Shown here piece by piece: positions 8,649-17,157 of a stretch of 64,000 nt of DNA (position 1 is its first letter; every line of letters begins with the position of its first letter). Origin of the DNA: Arthrobacter sp. U41 (lineage in GTDB: Bacteria; Actinomycetota; Actinomycetes; Actinomycetales; Micrococcaceae); NCBI RefSeq assembly GCF_001750145.1, contig NZ_CP015732.1, forward strand, positions 1,240,001 through 1,304,000, in the 5' to 3' direction. The notes under the pieces were generated by a model. That model did not search any database and was not told where the DNA came from. It worked only from the letters and a program-made list of their open reading frames with translations. Made by a program: the position numbers and the translations under genes.

Positions 8649-10165
8649 GCACCGAACAGGCGACGGCCAAGACCTCGCACGACACTCACGCAGGACTGAG
8701 CGCCAAAGGCCTCAAAGCCGGATCGGTCGGCCTGCTCGGCGCCGTCGTCATCGGGGTGTCCTGTATTGCCCCGGCCTACACCCTGACCGCGGCCCTGGGC
8801 CCCACCGTCGCCGAAGTCGGGGTCCAGCTGCCGGCGATTTTCCTGGTGGGCTTCATCCCGATGCTGCTCGTTGCCTTCGGCTACCGGGAACTGAACAACG
8901 CCATGCCCGACGCCGGAACCTCCTTCACCTGGGCGTCGCGCGCCTTCGGCCCGTGGATCGGCTGGATGGGAGGCTGGGGGCTGATTGCCGCGACGATCAT
9001 TGTGCTCTCCAACCTGGCAGCCGTGGCGGTGGACTTCTTCTACCTCATGCTCGCCCAGCTTTTCGGCAACCCCGAACTGGCAGACCTGACCCTGAACCTG
9101 CCGCTGAACATCGCCACCACGCTGGTGTTTATCGCCCTGGCCTGCTGGATCTCCTACCGCGGCATGGAAACCACCAAGGGCGTCCAGTACGTGCTGGTCG
9201 CGTTCCAGCTCTTCGTGCTCGGCTGGTTCGCTGTCGCCGCCTTCAGCCACGTCGCCAACGGCTCGGCTTTTGATGCCACCGCGATCACGCCCGAGTGGTT
9301 CAACCCGTTCGCCGTCGAGTCCTTCTCGGCCTTCGCCGCCGGCGTCTCCCTCTCGATCTTCATCTACTGGGGCTGGGACGTTACCCTGACCATGAACGAG
9401 GAAACCCGCAACCCGGAAAAGACCCCGGGCCGCGCCGCCACCGTCACCGTGCTCGTCATCGTGATCATCTACATGACGGTCGCACTGGCCACGCTGGCGT
9501 TCGCCGGCATCGGCCAGGAAGGCCTGGGAGCGGGAAACCCGGAAAACCAGGGCAGCATCTTTGCCGTCCTCGCCGGACCGGTCATGGGCCCCTTCGCCAT
9601 CCTGATGTCCCTGTCCATCCTGAGCAGCTCGGCCGCCTCCCTGCAGTCGACATTCGTCTCGCCGGCCCGGACCCTGCTGGCGATGGGCCACTACAAGGCG
9701 CTTCCGTCGAAGTTCGGCAAGATCAGCCCCACCTTCAAGTCCCCGAGCTACGCCACGATCGCGGCGGCCGTCGCCGCCGCGGGGTTCTACGTGATCACCC
9801 GGACCACGTCCGAGAACGCCTTGTGGGACACCATCACCGCGCTCGGCATGATGATCTGCTTCTACTACGGCATCACCGCCCTGGCCTGCGTCTGGTTCTT
9901 CCGGGCCGAGGCCTTCAGCGGGGCGCGGGCGTTCTTCTTCAAATTCCTCGCCCCGCTGCTGGGCGGCGTGATCCTGCTGGTGATGTTCGTCAAGACCGCC
10001 TATGACTCCATGGACCCGGCGTACGGTTCCGGGTCATCGGTCGGCGGCATTGGCCTCGTGTTCATCCTGGGCATGGGCGTGATCCTGCTGGGCGCCGTGC
10101 TCATGCTCGTCATGGCGAGGATCCGCCCCGAGTTCTTCAAGGGCCAGGTCCTGCCGAAGAGCTAG
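8645..10165 (+). CDS. APC-family amino acid/polyamine permease
   Basis: 506-residue integral membrane transporter with about twelve hydrophobic segments. The APC signature begins in the first helix (GAVVIGVSCIAPAYTLTAALGP) and includes FGYRELNNAMPDAGTSFTWASRAFGPWIGWMGGW. The N-terminal ~25 residues are cytoplasmic. It overlaps the Usp gene by four bases and is in one transcription unit with putrescine oxidase, which makes putrescine or a related amine the likely substrate; this rests on context. Confidence 0.87.
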   Translation: MSTEQATAKTSHDTHAGLSAKGLKAGSVGLLGAVVIGVSCIAPAYTLTAALGPTVAEVGVQLPAIFLVGFIPMLLVAFGYRELNNAMPDAGTSFTWASRAFGPWIGWMGGWGLIAATIIVLSNLAAVAVDFFYLMLAQLFGNPELADLTLNLPLNIATTLVFIALACWISYRGMETTKGVQYVLVAFQLFVLGWFAVAAFSHVANGSAFDATAITPEWFNPFAVESFSAFAAGVSLSIFIYWGWDVTLTMNEETRNPEKTPGRAATVTVLVIVIIYMTVALATLAFAGIGQEGLGAGNPENQGSIFAVLAGPVMGPFAILMSLSILSSSAASLQSTFVSPARTLLAMGHYKALPSKFGKISPTFKSPSYATIAAAVAAAGFYVITRTTSENALWDTITALGMMICFYYGITALACVWFFRAEAFSGARAFFFKFLAPLLGGVILLVMFVKTAYDSMDPAYGSGSSVGGIGLVFILGMGVILLGAVLMLVMARIRPEFFKGQVLPKS

Positions 10166-10190
10166 TACACGCCGGAAGCTACAGGTGGGG

Positions 10191-10256
10191 AGGTCCCTCT
10201 CCCGGCCGCCATTGGAAAGTAAGCACACTTACCAATAGGCTGGCGGGAGGGGGACT
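10191..10256. other. Long imperfect hairpin with nested palindrome before the PNPOx gene
   Basis: Outer arms around GTCCCTCTCCCG and CGGGAGGGGGAC pair at nearly every position. Inside sits ATTGG...CCAAT and the palindrome GTAAG-CACA-CTTAC. There is no T run on the plus strand, so it is either a weak terminator/processing structure for the upstream operon or an operator for the PNPOx-family gene that starts 34 bp later. Confidence 0.55.
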
Positions 10257-10289
10257 TTCCCCCGTTCGGAACCAGAACGAGGTGACAGC

Positions 10290-10772
10290 ATGTCGGACGC
10301 AGAAAACATCAGCAAAGTTACGGGCATCATCAACGATTCGCGGATCGGGATGTTCACCACCGTCAACGAAGAAGGCGCGCTGGTGAGCCGCCCGCTGGCC
10401 GTCCAGGACGTGAAGGACGACGGCGACATGTGGTTCTTCACCTCCGCCACCACCTCCCAGGTTGCCCATGTCCGTGCGCACCCGGGCGTGAACGTCTCCT
10501 TCGGCAAGGGCACGGAATGGGTGTCGGTGGCCGGAACGGCAGAAGTTGTCACGGACCGGCAGAAGATCCACGAGCTGTGGAACCAGATGGTCGAAGCCTG
10601 GTTCCCGGACGGTCCGGACACCCCGGAGGTGGTGCTGCTGCATGTCGACTCCGACTCCGCCGAGTACTGGACCAGCCCCGGCGGAACCGCTGCGACGGTG
10701 CTGCAGTGGGTCAAGTCCAAGGTCATGCACAGCCGCATGAGCGTCGGCGAAAGCGGCACGGTGGAACTCTAG
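10290..10772 (+). CDS. Pyridoxamine 5'-phosphate oxidase-family FMN-binding protein (general stress protein 26 type)
   Basis: 160-residue split-barrel flavoprotein of the Gsp26/YdaG group: SRIGMFTTVNEEGALVSRPL, DMWFFTSATTSQVAHVRAHP and VSVAGTAEVV are typical. Members bind FMN or a deazaflavin and are stress induced; the physiological substrate is not known and the name does not imply vitamin B6 synthesis. ATG at 10290 is preceded by GAGGTGACA. It is monocistronic, with a palindrome upstream. Confidence 0.87.
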   Translation: MSDAENISKVTGIINDSRIGMFTTVNEEGALVSRPLAVQDVKDDGDMWFFTSATTSQVAHVRAHPGVNVSFGKGTEWVSVAGTAEVVTDRQKIHELWNQMVEAWFPDGPDTPEVVLLHVDSDSAEYWTSPGGTAATVLQWVKSKVMHSRMSVGESGTVEL

Positions 10773-10791
10773 GCCCGCCGGCCTCCACCGG

Positions 10792-11430
10792 TCAGTCGAG
10801 GATCTTCAGCCCGGTCCCCCAGTTGAACGCCTTGTAGGCGGGGTTGGCCTGCAGGGCCATTACGAGGAGCTGGAATCCCTCCAGTTCCCGGGCATGCCGG
10901 AGCCCGCCGACCCGCAGGGGCCGGAGACCGGCTGCTGCCGCGAATGAGGCGACCTGGTTGCTGGCCTCCTCTGAGTCGGAGGCGATGAAGACATCGAGCG
11001 GCATCCCGCCCGCCGCTCCGGCCGTCAGCGGGCCGGCGAACGTGGTGTTGAACGCCTTGACGACGGCGGCCCCCGGCAGCAGGGCAGCGATTTCCTCGGC
11101 GGCGGAGGACCCCGGTTCGACGGTCAGCGAATCGAAGGTTTCCGCGTTGGCCGGGTTGCTGATCTCCACGACGGTCTTGCCGCTCAGGGTGTCGCCGTAG
11201 TGCGTCGCCACCTCCTTGGCAGGGCCGAAGTCGAGGGCCAGCACCACGATGTCACCCTCCGGGATATCGCCGAGTCCTCCGAAGGTCGTGTCACCGCCCA
11301 GCTCGGCTGCGAGTTTGGCCGCGTTTTCCGGGGTCCGGTCTAGGACCTGGAGCGAGCGTCCGGCGGCCACGGCGCGGGTTCCGATCGCCCGTGCCATGTT
11401 GCCGCTGCCGATGATGGTGATGTCAGTCAT
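10792..11430 (-). CDS. NAD(P)-binding oxidoreductase of the F420-dependent NADP reductase-like family
   Basis: About 212 residues. N-terminal Rossmann motif ITIIGSGNMARAIGTRAVAAG, then EISNPAN and AFNTTFAGPL; the middle and C terminus match the NADP_oxidoreductase coenzyme-F420 family (DVFIASDSEEASNQVA, ELEGFQLLVMALQ). The start at 11430 is preferred over 11451 because GGAAGGAAG lies just upstream on the coding strand. Cofactor and substrate are not deducible. It is convergent with the PNPOx gene, 19 bp away. Confidence 0.82.
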   Translation of the reverse strand: MTDITIIGSGNMARAIGTRAVAAGRSLQVLDRTPENAAKLAAELGGDTTFGGLGDIPEGDIVVLALDFGPAKEVATHYGDTLSGKTVVEISNPANAETFDSLTVEPGSSAAEEIAALLPGAAVVKAFNTTFAGPLTAGAAGGMPLDVFIASDSEEASNQVASFAAAAGLRPLRVGGLRHARELEGFQLLVMALQANPAYKAFNWGTGLKILD

Positions 11431-11496
11431 GGTGCTTCCTTCCGGGGACAACCGTGGAACGCAGGGGCTTCCCCCGGCGGTGGGCTGCAGCGCGCG

Positions 11497-12126
11497 TCAG
11501 CCGAGGGCAGGATCCGCGGCCGGGAATCCGGCGGCGCGGACCGGGGCCTTGCCACCGACGCCGGCGGCCCGTTCGGCGTCGGCGAGGGCCCGTTCCAGCC
11601 GGTCCACCGCCGGCGCGTAGCCGGCATCCGTGCCGCCGCGGAGCTGTTCCGCGGCCCTCATCGCCCGGATCAGGGCTGCCGTCTCCGGCTGCCGCGGGTC
11701 ACTCATGGCGGGATAGTCGATGCCGTGCGCGGGGTCCAGTTCGTAGCGCTGCCACCGGGCCAGGGCGCTGCGGTGCCGGGCCGCCGCCACTTCGTTGCTG
11801 GCAGCTGTTTCCCGGACGAAACGCCGGTCCGCCTGCCAGCTGAAGACTCGGGGCGTCCAGACATAGGAGGCGGCGGCCGCGCCCGCAGCGACACACCCGA
11901 GCAGCAGGCCGGCCCATGGCGCCACCAGGGCGGGGACGATCACGGCGGGCGCAACGATGGCGAGCCCGGCGAAACCGTCCCAGAACACCGCATCCGGCAG
12001 GCCGTCGTCGGCGGCCAGATGCTTCCGGAGCGCATAGACCGAGGCTCCCGCCGCGCAGACGACAACGGCGGCCAGGGCAACTAGTTGCCAGAGCGCAAAG
12101 GGGGTGGGTTCGAACAGAGACGGCAT
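11497..12126 (-). CDS. Hypothetical membrane protein
   Basis: 209-residue protein, family not recognised. Two to three hydrophobic segments lie in the first ~110 residues (WQLVALAAVVVCAAGASVYAL; FAGLAIVAPAVIVPALVAPWAGLLLGCVAAGAAAASY). A charged, Ala/Arg-rich, helical C-terminal half follows, with DERG-like tracts and likely coiled-coil character. The ATG at 12126 is preceded by GGAGGTG with good spacing; the longer frame to 12273 overlaps the divergent VOC gene and is rejected. Confidence 0.7.
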   Translation of the reverse strand: MPSLFEPTPFALWQLVALAAVVVCAAGASVYALRKHLAADDGLPDAVFWDGFAGLAIVAPAVIVPALVAPWAGLLLGCVAAGAAAASYVWTPRVFSWQADRRFVRETAASNEVAAARHRSALARWQRYELDPAHGIDYPAMSDPRQPETAALIRAMRAAEQLRGGTDAGYAPAVDRLERALADAERAAGVGGKAPVRAAGFPAADPALG

Positions 12127-12271
12127 TCCAACACCTCCAGGGATCCTGCCCGGGGCGGGCACGGTTCCGCTGATTCCATTGGAATCCATCGAAGGCGGGC
12201 CGTCAATGGTCCTGCGGCCGGGCGCGTAGGTCCGGTTCACACCCGGGCCGTCCCGGCGTAGCCTAGGCCCC

Positions 12272-12655
12272 ATGCGACTGAAAATGTGCAGTATCCACGT
12301 CAGGGACCCCGCCGCCGCCCACGACTTCTACACCGGAATCCTGGGCTTCGATAGCCTCCTGGTCATACCGGAGCACAACCTGTTCATCGTGAAGGACCCG
12401 GCCGGAACCGGTGGCGGAACCGTCGGGCTCCTGCTGGAGCCCAGCGACAACCCGATCGGTGGCGCTTACATGAACGGACTCCACGACGCCGGGATGCCCG
12501 CGATTGTCCTGGGCGTCACCGATGTCCGGGCGGAGTTCAAGCGGCTCACGGCCAAGGGCGTGATCTTTCAGGGCGAACCCTCCGACGGTCCGGGCGGCAC
12601 GACGGCAGTGTTCGACGACGGGTGCGGGAACTTCGTCCAGCTCCACCAAGACTGA
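12272..12655 (+). CDS. VOC-family (glyoxalase/bleomycin resistance fold) protein
   Basis: 127 residues, a single glyoxalase-like unit of two beta-alpha-beta-beta-beta modules: MRLKMCSIHVRDPAAAHDFYTGILGF at the start and FDDGCGNFVQLHQ at the end. His9 and the C-terminal Gln/Glu region are the typical metal-ligand positions. Substrate unknown. It is divergent from the membrane-protein gene. Confidence 0.85.
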   Translation: MRLKMCSIHVRDPAAAHDFYTGILGFDSLLVIPEHNLFIVKDPAGTGGGTVGLLLEPSDNPIGGAYMNGLHDAGMPAIVLGVTDVRAEFKRLTAKGVIFQGEPSDGPGGTTAVFDDGCGNFVQLHQD

Positions 12656-12709
12656 GGCGGACCTGAGCCGAGCCGGCAGCCGGAGGGTGCAGCCCCAGTG
12701 GGTGTGGGC

Positions 12710-12943
12710 CTAACGGCTCAGTTTCTTCTCGTCAGGATGCTCGTCGCCGATGATACCGGTCGGGTTGCGCGCGAAGGAGTTGGCGCCCCAGGGCCGGGAC
12801 CCCCAGTCAATGGCGTTCTTCAGGGCTCCGGGGATGGAGCGGTTGTACTCCGGCGAGACGAACAGGATGCCGTCCGGGGCCGCGACCGCATCCTTCAGGG
12901 CCTGTCCCTCGGGAGGGTGGACGGCGTCGAAATCCGGTCATTC
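12710..12943 (-). pseudogene. Remnant of an NAD(P)H-dependent FMN reductase
   Basis: On the minus strand one frame reads the flavodoxin-fold core of the family, with GILFVSPEYNRSIPGALKNA followed by IDWGSRPWGANSFARNPTGIIG. It then jumps to DEHPDEKKLSR and a stop at 12710. An in-frame TGA stands just upstream and no start is available. Intact members have ~100 residues before this block and ~60 after it, so both the N terminus and an internal C-terminal part are gone. Confidence 0.75.
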
Positions 12944-13042
12944 CGCGACCGTGGACCGGCACGTTCCCGTTGGGAACCGCCCGGCGGAGGGATTAGCCGG
13001 ACTCCTGCCCGCGCGCAGCGATCCCGACCGGAGCAGCGGCGG

Positions 13043-13447
13043 CTACTCGGCCGCGGGGCGTGCCTTCTTGGCGTCCTTCTTCGCGGCCTCGTCCTTGACC
13101 CGCTGGGCCTCGGTGCGGACGGCAGCGTGGGTGGAGCGTTCGGCGACCAGCCATGCCGGGGGAGCCTGCAGCAAGGCGGTGATTTCCGCCGTCGTCAGCG
13201 CTTCTTCAACGCCGCCGCGGGCGAGGCCGCTGATGGAGACGTTCAGCTTCTGCGCGACCACCGGGCGGGGGTGCGGGCCGTTGCGGCGAAGTTCCGCCAG
13301 CCACTCCGGCGGGTTGGCCTGGAGCTCGGCGAAATCGGCGCGGCTGATTTCCGAATCCTGGAACTCCTGGGGTGTTGCGGGCAGGTAGATGCCAAGCTTC
13401 TTGGCAACGGTGGCCGGCTTCATGGACTGGGAGTTTGCAGAGGTCAT
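13043..13447 (-). CDS. DUF5997 family protein
   Basis: 134 residues, soluble and basic at the C terminus (Lys/Ala-rich KKDAKKARP). The core (MKPATVAKKLGIYLPATPQEF, ELQANPPEWLAELRRNGPHPRPVVAQKLNVSISGLAR) is typical of DUF5997, a small actinobacterial family of unknown function with a helix-turn-helix-like middle. It is divergent from a LysR-substrate-domain gene, a pairing commonly seen for this family, so the two may form a regulatory module. Confidence 0.8.
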   Translation of the reverse strand: MTSANSQSMKPATVAKKLGIYLPATPQEFQDSEISRADFAELQANPPEWLAELRRNGPHPRPVVAQKLNVSISGLARGGVEEALTTAEITALLQAPPAWLVAERSTHAAVRTEAQRVKDEAAKKDAKKARPAAE

Positions 13448-13536
13448 GCTTCAAGGGTATCCGGCGGGGCACCAAATCAGCACCAAAGAGCCAGCCGGGC
13501 GGAAGCCTACGCCAGCCCGGGCGGTACTGTGAACAT

Positions 13537-14289
13537 GTGTCCGCAGCAGAAGAAACATCCCAGACCCCCGACGAAACCGCCGGTACCCCGGCCGAAGCAG
13601 CAGCGCGGGAGTTGCGGTTCGCCTACGTCGCCGGCGTGACCCCGGGCAAGTGGACCCGGCGCTGGGAAGAGCGCATGCCGGATGTTCCGCTGCACTCCTT
13701 TATGTCCGACGACGGCGCTCAGCTCACAGTTCTGCGCGACGGCTCCGCTGAACTGAGCTTCGTCCGGCTGCCGGTGGAGCGCGAGGGCCTGAACGTCATC
13801 CCGCTGTACGAGGAACAGCCCGTGGTGGTGGCACCCAAGGGGCACGAGATCTCCCTGTTTGAGGAGGTCGCCCTGGCCGACCTCGCCCGGGAGACGTTCC
13901 TCGACGTGGCCGAACTCGGCGGACCGGAAGCGGCCCTGCAGGTCGTGGCTACCGGAGCCGGTCTGGTGATCCTGCCGATGTCCGTGGCCCGCCACTTCAA
14001 CGTCAAAGACACCGTGGCCCGCAGGCTAACCGGGGCGCCCACCACCGAGATCGCCCTGGCGTGGCCCAGCGACAGCACGGACGAGGTGATTGAGGAGTTC
14101 ATCGGGATTGTCCGCGGCCGTACCGCCGCGAGCTCCCGCCAGCCCTCCGCCCAGCAGGAAAAGCCCAAGAAGGAACCGAAGCCGGACCGGCGGGGACCGG
14201 CAGTCAAGAAGCCCAAGGTGGCGCAGCGCTACGCGCCGAACCCGGACAAGGGCCGCGGCAAGGGATCCCGGAAAAAGGGCAAGCGCTAA
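13537..14289 (+). CDS. LysR substrate-binding-domain protein without the DNA-binding domain
   Basis: 250 residues. After a short acidic leader (VSAAEETSQTPDE) residues ~25-200 form a periplasmic-binding-like LysR effector domain (RFAYVAGVTPGKWTRRWEER, AATGAGLVILPMSVARHF-like region). The last ~50 residues are a strongly basic Lys/Arg/Pro tail ending in KGRGKGSRKKGKR. No N-terminal winged helix is encoded and none is found just upstream. GTG at 13537 gives the family's expected start. It is divergent from DUF5997, which might supply DNA binding; that is inference. Confidence 0.8.
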   Translation: MSAAEETSQTPDETAGTPAEAAARELRFAYVAGVTPGKWTRRWEERMPDVPLHSFMSDDGAQLTVLRDGSAELSFVRLPVEREGLNVIPLYEEQPVVVAPKGHEISLFEEVALADLARETFLDVAELGGPEAALQVVATGAGLVILPMSVARHFNVKDTVARRLTGAPTTEIALAWPSDSTDEVIEEFIGIVRGRTAASSRQPSAQQEKPKKEPKPDRRGPAVKKPKVAQRYAPNPDKGRGKGSRKKGKR

Positions 14290-14311
14290 GGAACCGCCCG
14301 AATCCCGGGCG

Positions 14312-14647
14312 CTACTTGGCGCAGGCGTCCTGCAGGGCCTTGATGGAATCCGCCGGAACCTGGTCGCCGGAGTCGGCGATCTGGCGCAGCGGGGTGGTGA
14401 TCTCGGCGGGAACACCCGCAGTCTCCGCGCCGGCGACCAGGCCGCCCAGCAGTTCCTTGTCCTGGACACTGACCAGGCCGTCCTCCACCAGCGTGCAGGC
14501 CTGCTTTTTCACTTCACTTCCGGCCGCCGTGGCAACCTGGGATGCCCCGTCGCTGACGGCCTTGTTGGTGGCGTCCTGCACCTGACCGCAGCCCGTCAGC
14601 GCGATCATCAGGGCGGCAGCGGACAGGGCGGCGAGGCGAAGTTTCAT
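14312..14647 (-). CDS. Small secreted lipoprotein
   Basis: 111 residues with a lipoprotein signal peptide: MKLRLAALSAAALMIALTGC, lipobox LTGC with Cys20. The mature part is Ala/Val-rich and helical, with two further cysteines (CTLVEDG and DACAK near the C terminus) that could pair. Function unknown. Convergent with the LysR-domain gene. Confidence 0.78.
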   Translation of the reverse strand: MKLRLAALSAAALMIALTGCGQVQDATNKAVSDGASQVATAAGSEVKKQACTLVEDGLVSVQDKELLGGLVAGAETAGVPAEITTPLRQIADSGDQVPADSIKALQDACAK

Positions 14648-14749
14648 TCATCCACCCTACCAATCGCGGCTGGAAGGGGAGGCCGATGAAGCTTCCCGGC
14701 TCATTGGCCGCAGTCCGGGACCTGCCCACTCTCAGGGCAGAATGGAAGC

Positions 14750-15334
14750 ATGACCCTCACGACGTTCGCCCTCGTCCGCCATGGCCAGACAGACTGGAAT
14801 GCGCAGCGACGGCTGCAGGGGTCCACCGACATTCCGCTCAACGACGTCGGCCGCGGCCAGGCGCGCGACGCGGTCGGCGTTCTCTCCGGCTACGAGTGGG
14901 ACGCGATCGTGTCTTCGCCGCTGAGCCGCGCCGCTGAGACCGCGAACCTCGTTGCCGCCGGGCTGGGACTCAAGGTGGCCCGGCACGTTCCGGAGCTCAC
15001 CGAGCGTGGCTTCGGACCCGCCGAAGGCCTGCAAGCCGGCCCCGAATTGGAAGCCCTCCGCATTCCGGGAGGTTTCCGTGGCGCGGAAAGCGAGGACGAG
15101 GCAGCCCGCCGCGGGTTGGCAGCCCTGGAAGCACTGGCGGATGAGTTTAGCGGCGGCCGCGTCCTGGTCGTCGCGCACGGTTCGCTCCTCCGGGTGAGCC
15201 TCAGCCGCGCGATCGGCCGCACGCTGCAAAGCATCGACAACGCCGCGCTCAACCTGGCCCACCACCATGCCGTGGACGGCTGGCAGCTCGAATACTTCAA
15301 CGGCGAGCGGGAAATGGCTGCCGCGCAGGGCTGA
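14750..15334 (+). CDS. Histidine phosphatase (phosphoglycerate mutase-like) family protein
   Basis: 194 residues with the branch signature LVRHGQTDWNAQRRLQGSTD (catalytic His at residue 10), a typical SSPLSRAAETA block with the second arginine, and the late VVAHGSLLRVSL histidine. The family removes phosphate from phosphosugars, cofactors or nucleotide derivatives; substrate here is unknown. Monocistronic. Confidence 0.88.
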   Translation: MTLTTFALVRHGQTDWNAQRRLQGSTDIPLNDVGRGQARDAVGVLSGYEWDAIVSSPLSRAAETANLVAAGLGLKVARHVPELTERGFGPAEGLQAGPELEALRIPGGFRGAESEDEAARRGLAALEALADEFSGGRVLVVAHGSLLRVSLSRAIGRTLQSIDNAALNLAHHHAVDGWQLEYFNGEREMAAAQG

Positions 15335-15519
15335 TTGGCGGCGGTCCCATCCTCAGCCCCGCGCCCAGACCCGAGGCGGCGGAAAGTGCCGCCGCGCAAA
15401 GCGGAACGCGCGGCGCAGCATTGATGACCTGGTTCAACGGCGACGAAGGACCGCCCTGATCCGGGGATCGCGGCGGACGCGGCGCGGGGAGTGCACGCTT
15501 CTTCTGTAGATTGGAATCC

Positions 15520-16236
15520 ATGCCGATGAATGCCGCGCTCGAAGGGATCTCCGAGGAGGTCCAGGCCACTCACGCCCACACCGGATCGTGGGTGGCCGCC
15601 GTGCTGCGTTCGCGTATCTCGGCAGGCCAGCTCGCCCCCGGAACGAAACTCTCCGAGCAGAAACTCTCCGAGGTCCTCGGCGTCTCCCGAAACACGCTGC
15701 GGGAGGCTTTCACCGTCCTCGCCGGTGAGTCCGTGGTGCAGCGCATCCCCAATCGCGGCGTGTTCGTTTCCGCGCCGCAGGCCGAGGATGTCCGTGAAAT
15801 CTACCGGGTCCGCCGGCTGATCGAGCCGGCGGCCGTGCTGTGGGGCGAATACCGGGCAGAGACCCTGGATGCGCTGGAGGCCATCATCGACCGGGCCCGC
15901 GCCGCCGCGAGGGCGGGGGTCGTGACGGATATGGCCGATGCCAACCAGGACCTGCACAAGGCGCTTGTGGCGCTCTCCGGGAGTGCGTCAGTGGCTGAAC
16001 TTATGGACAAAGTCCTCGCCCAGATGCGGCTGGTCTTCCACGCCATGACCACCACGGCGGACTTCCACAGCCACTACGTGGAGCGCAACGCCGCCCTCGT
16101 GGCGCTGCTGCGGGCCGGCCGCCGGGAAGAGGCCGCGGCGGAGTTGCGCTTGTACCTGGATGCCGCCGAGCACGAACTCCTGGCGCATATCGGAGCCCTG
16201 CCGCGGGATTACAGCTCCGTGACCGAAGCTTCATGA
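15520..16236 (+). CDS. GntR-family regulator (FadR subfamily, FCD domain)
   Basis: About 238 residues. An N-terminal winged helix (LSEQKLSEVLGVSRNTLREAFTVLAGE) is followed by an all-helical FCD effector domain with metal-binding Asp/His positions (DANQDLHKALVALSG, ERNAALVALLRAG). The ATG at 15520 is preferred to a TTG at 15511. It faces the DUF1445 gene of the oxoprolinase locus across a bidirectional hairpin, so it may regulate a neighbouring function; a second GntR gene lies inside that locus. Confidence 0.87.
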   Translation: MPMNAALEGISEEVQATHAHTGSWVAAVLRSRISAGQLAPGTKLSEQKLSEVLGVSRNTLREAFTVLAGESVVQRIPNRGVFVSAPQAEDVREIYRVRRLIEPAAVLWGEYRAETLDALEAIIDRARAAARAGVVTDMADANQDLHKALVALSGSASVAELMDKVLAQMRLVFHAMTTTADFHSHYVERNAALVALLRAGRREEAAAELRLYLDAAEHELLAHIGALPRDYSSVTEAS

Positions 16237-16250
16237 GTCTGAACACGGAC

Positions 16251-16293
16251 CCCGCCAGCCCGCCGGAACCATCGGTTCCGGCGGGCTGGCGGG
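16251..16293. terminator. Bidirectional hairpin terminator
   Basis: A 20-bp perfect inverted repeat (CCCGCCAGCCCGCCGGAACC and its complement) around the loop ATC. It sits between the convergent GntR and DUF1445 genes, and the symmetry allows it to act in both directions although U tracts are poor. Confidence 0.8.
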
Positions 16294-16324
16294 ACTAGTC
16301 CGGGGGCTTTCCGAGCCCGGCAGC

Positions 16325-17152
16325 CTACGGGACCTGGTAGGAACTATCGCGCGCGTCCGTGATGAGCATGTGCCCCGGAGCATGGCCAATCGCCAGTGCC
16401 GGTTTCGACTCCATCACGGCTGCCTGCGGCGTCACCCCGCACGCCCAGAAGACGGGCACATGGCCGTCCGGGATGTGCACCGGGTCGCCGAAGTCCGGCC
16501 GGCCCAGATCAGCGATGCCCAGCTCGGCTGGGTTGCCCACATGGACCGGGGCGCCGTGCACGGCCGGATAGCGCGACGTGATGCGGACGGCGTCGGCCAC
16601 CTGGGACGCCGGAACGGGACGCATGGAGACCACCAGGGGGCCGGCCATTTGTCCGGCCGGTTCGCAGCGGACGGACGTGCGGTACATGGGCACGTTCGTT
16701 CCCTGGTCGATGTGGGCCACCCGGATGCCGTTTTCCTGGAGGGCAGATTCGAAGGTGAAGCTGCAGCCGACAATGAACGTCACGAGGTCTTCGCGCCAGT
16801 GCTCCGAGATGTCGGTTGGTTCGTCGACTTTCCGGCCGTCCCGGTACACCACGTACTTGGGCACATCGGTGCGGATATCCCCTCCGGCCAGCAGCGCACC
16901 GGAGGTCGCGCCGGCGTCCAGCACGCCCAGGACAGGACAGGGCTTGGGATTGCGCTGCGCGAACAGCAGGACGTCGAAGGCCTGCGCCTTGGGCACGATG
17001 ATCAGGTTGGCCTGTGCGTAGCCGCTGCTCCAGCCGGAGGTGGGCGTCACGAGACCGGCGCGGAACAGGGCCCGAGCCTCGCCCGGGAGCAGGCCCTCCG
17101 GGTGCTCGGGACGGGCGAGGGGGGTCGGCGCGTTCACCGGAGGGGACATCAT
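16325..17152 (-). CDS. DUF1445 putative hydro-lyase (YcsI / D-glutamate cyclase-like)
   Basis: 275 residues, matching PF07286 proteins such as B. subtilis YcsI: the family block [12 protein letters not shown] near the C terminus and [17 protein letters not shown] near the N terminus are clear. In Bacillus ycsI belongs to the ycsF-ycsG-ycsI-kip operon, and here it follows an NRAMP-type gene by five bases. Given the 5-oxoprolinase genes next door, interconversion of glutamate and 5-oxoproline or racemisation is plausible, but the reaction is inferred. The start is MM at 17152. Confidence 0.85.
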   Translation of the reverse strand: MMSPPVNAPTPLARPEHPEGLLPGEARALFRAGLVTPTSGWSSGYAQANLIIVPKAQAFDVLLFAQRNPKPCPVLGVLDAGATSGALLAGGDIRTDVPKYVVYRDGRKVDEPTDISEHWREDLVTFIVGCSFTFESALQENGIRVAHIDQGTNVPMYRTSVRCEPAGQMAGPLVVSMRPVPASQVADAVRITSRYPAVHGAPVHVGNPAELGIADLGRPDFGDPVHIPDGHVPVFWACGVTPQAAVMESKPALAIGHAPGHMLITDARDSSYQVP

Positions 17153-17157
17153 TGGTT

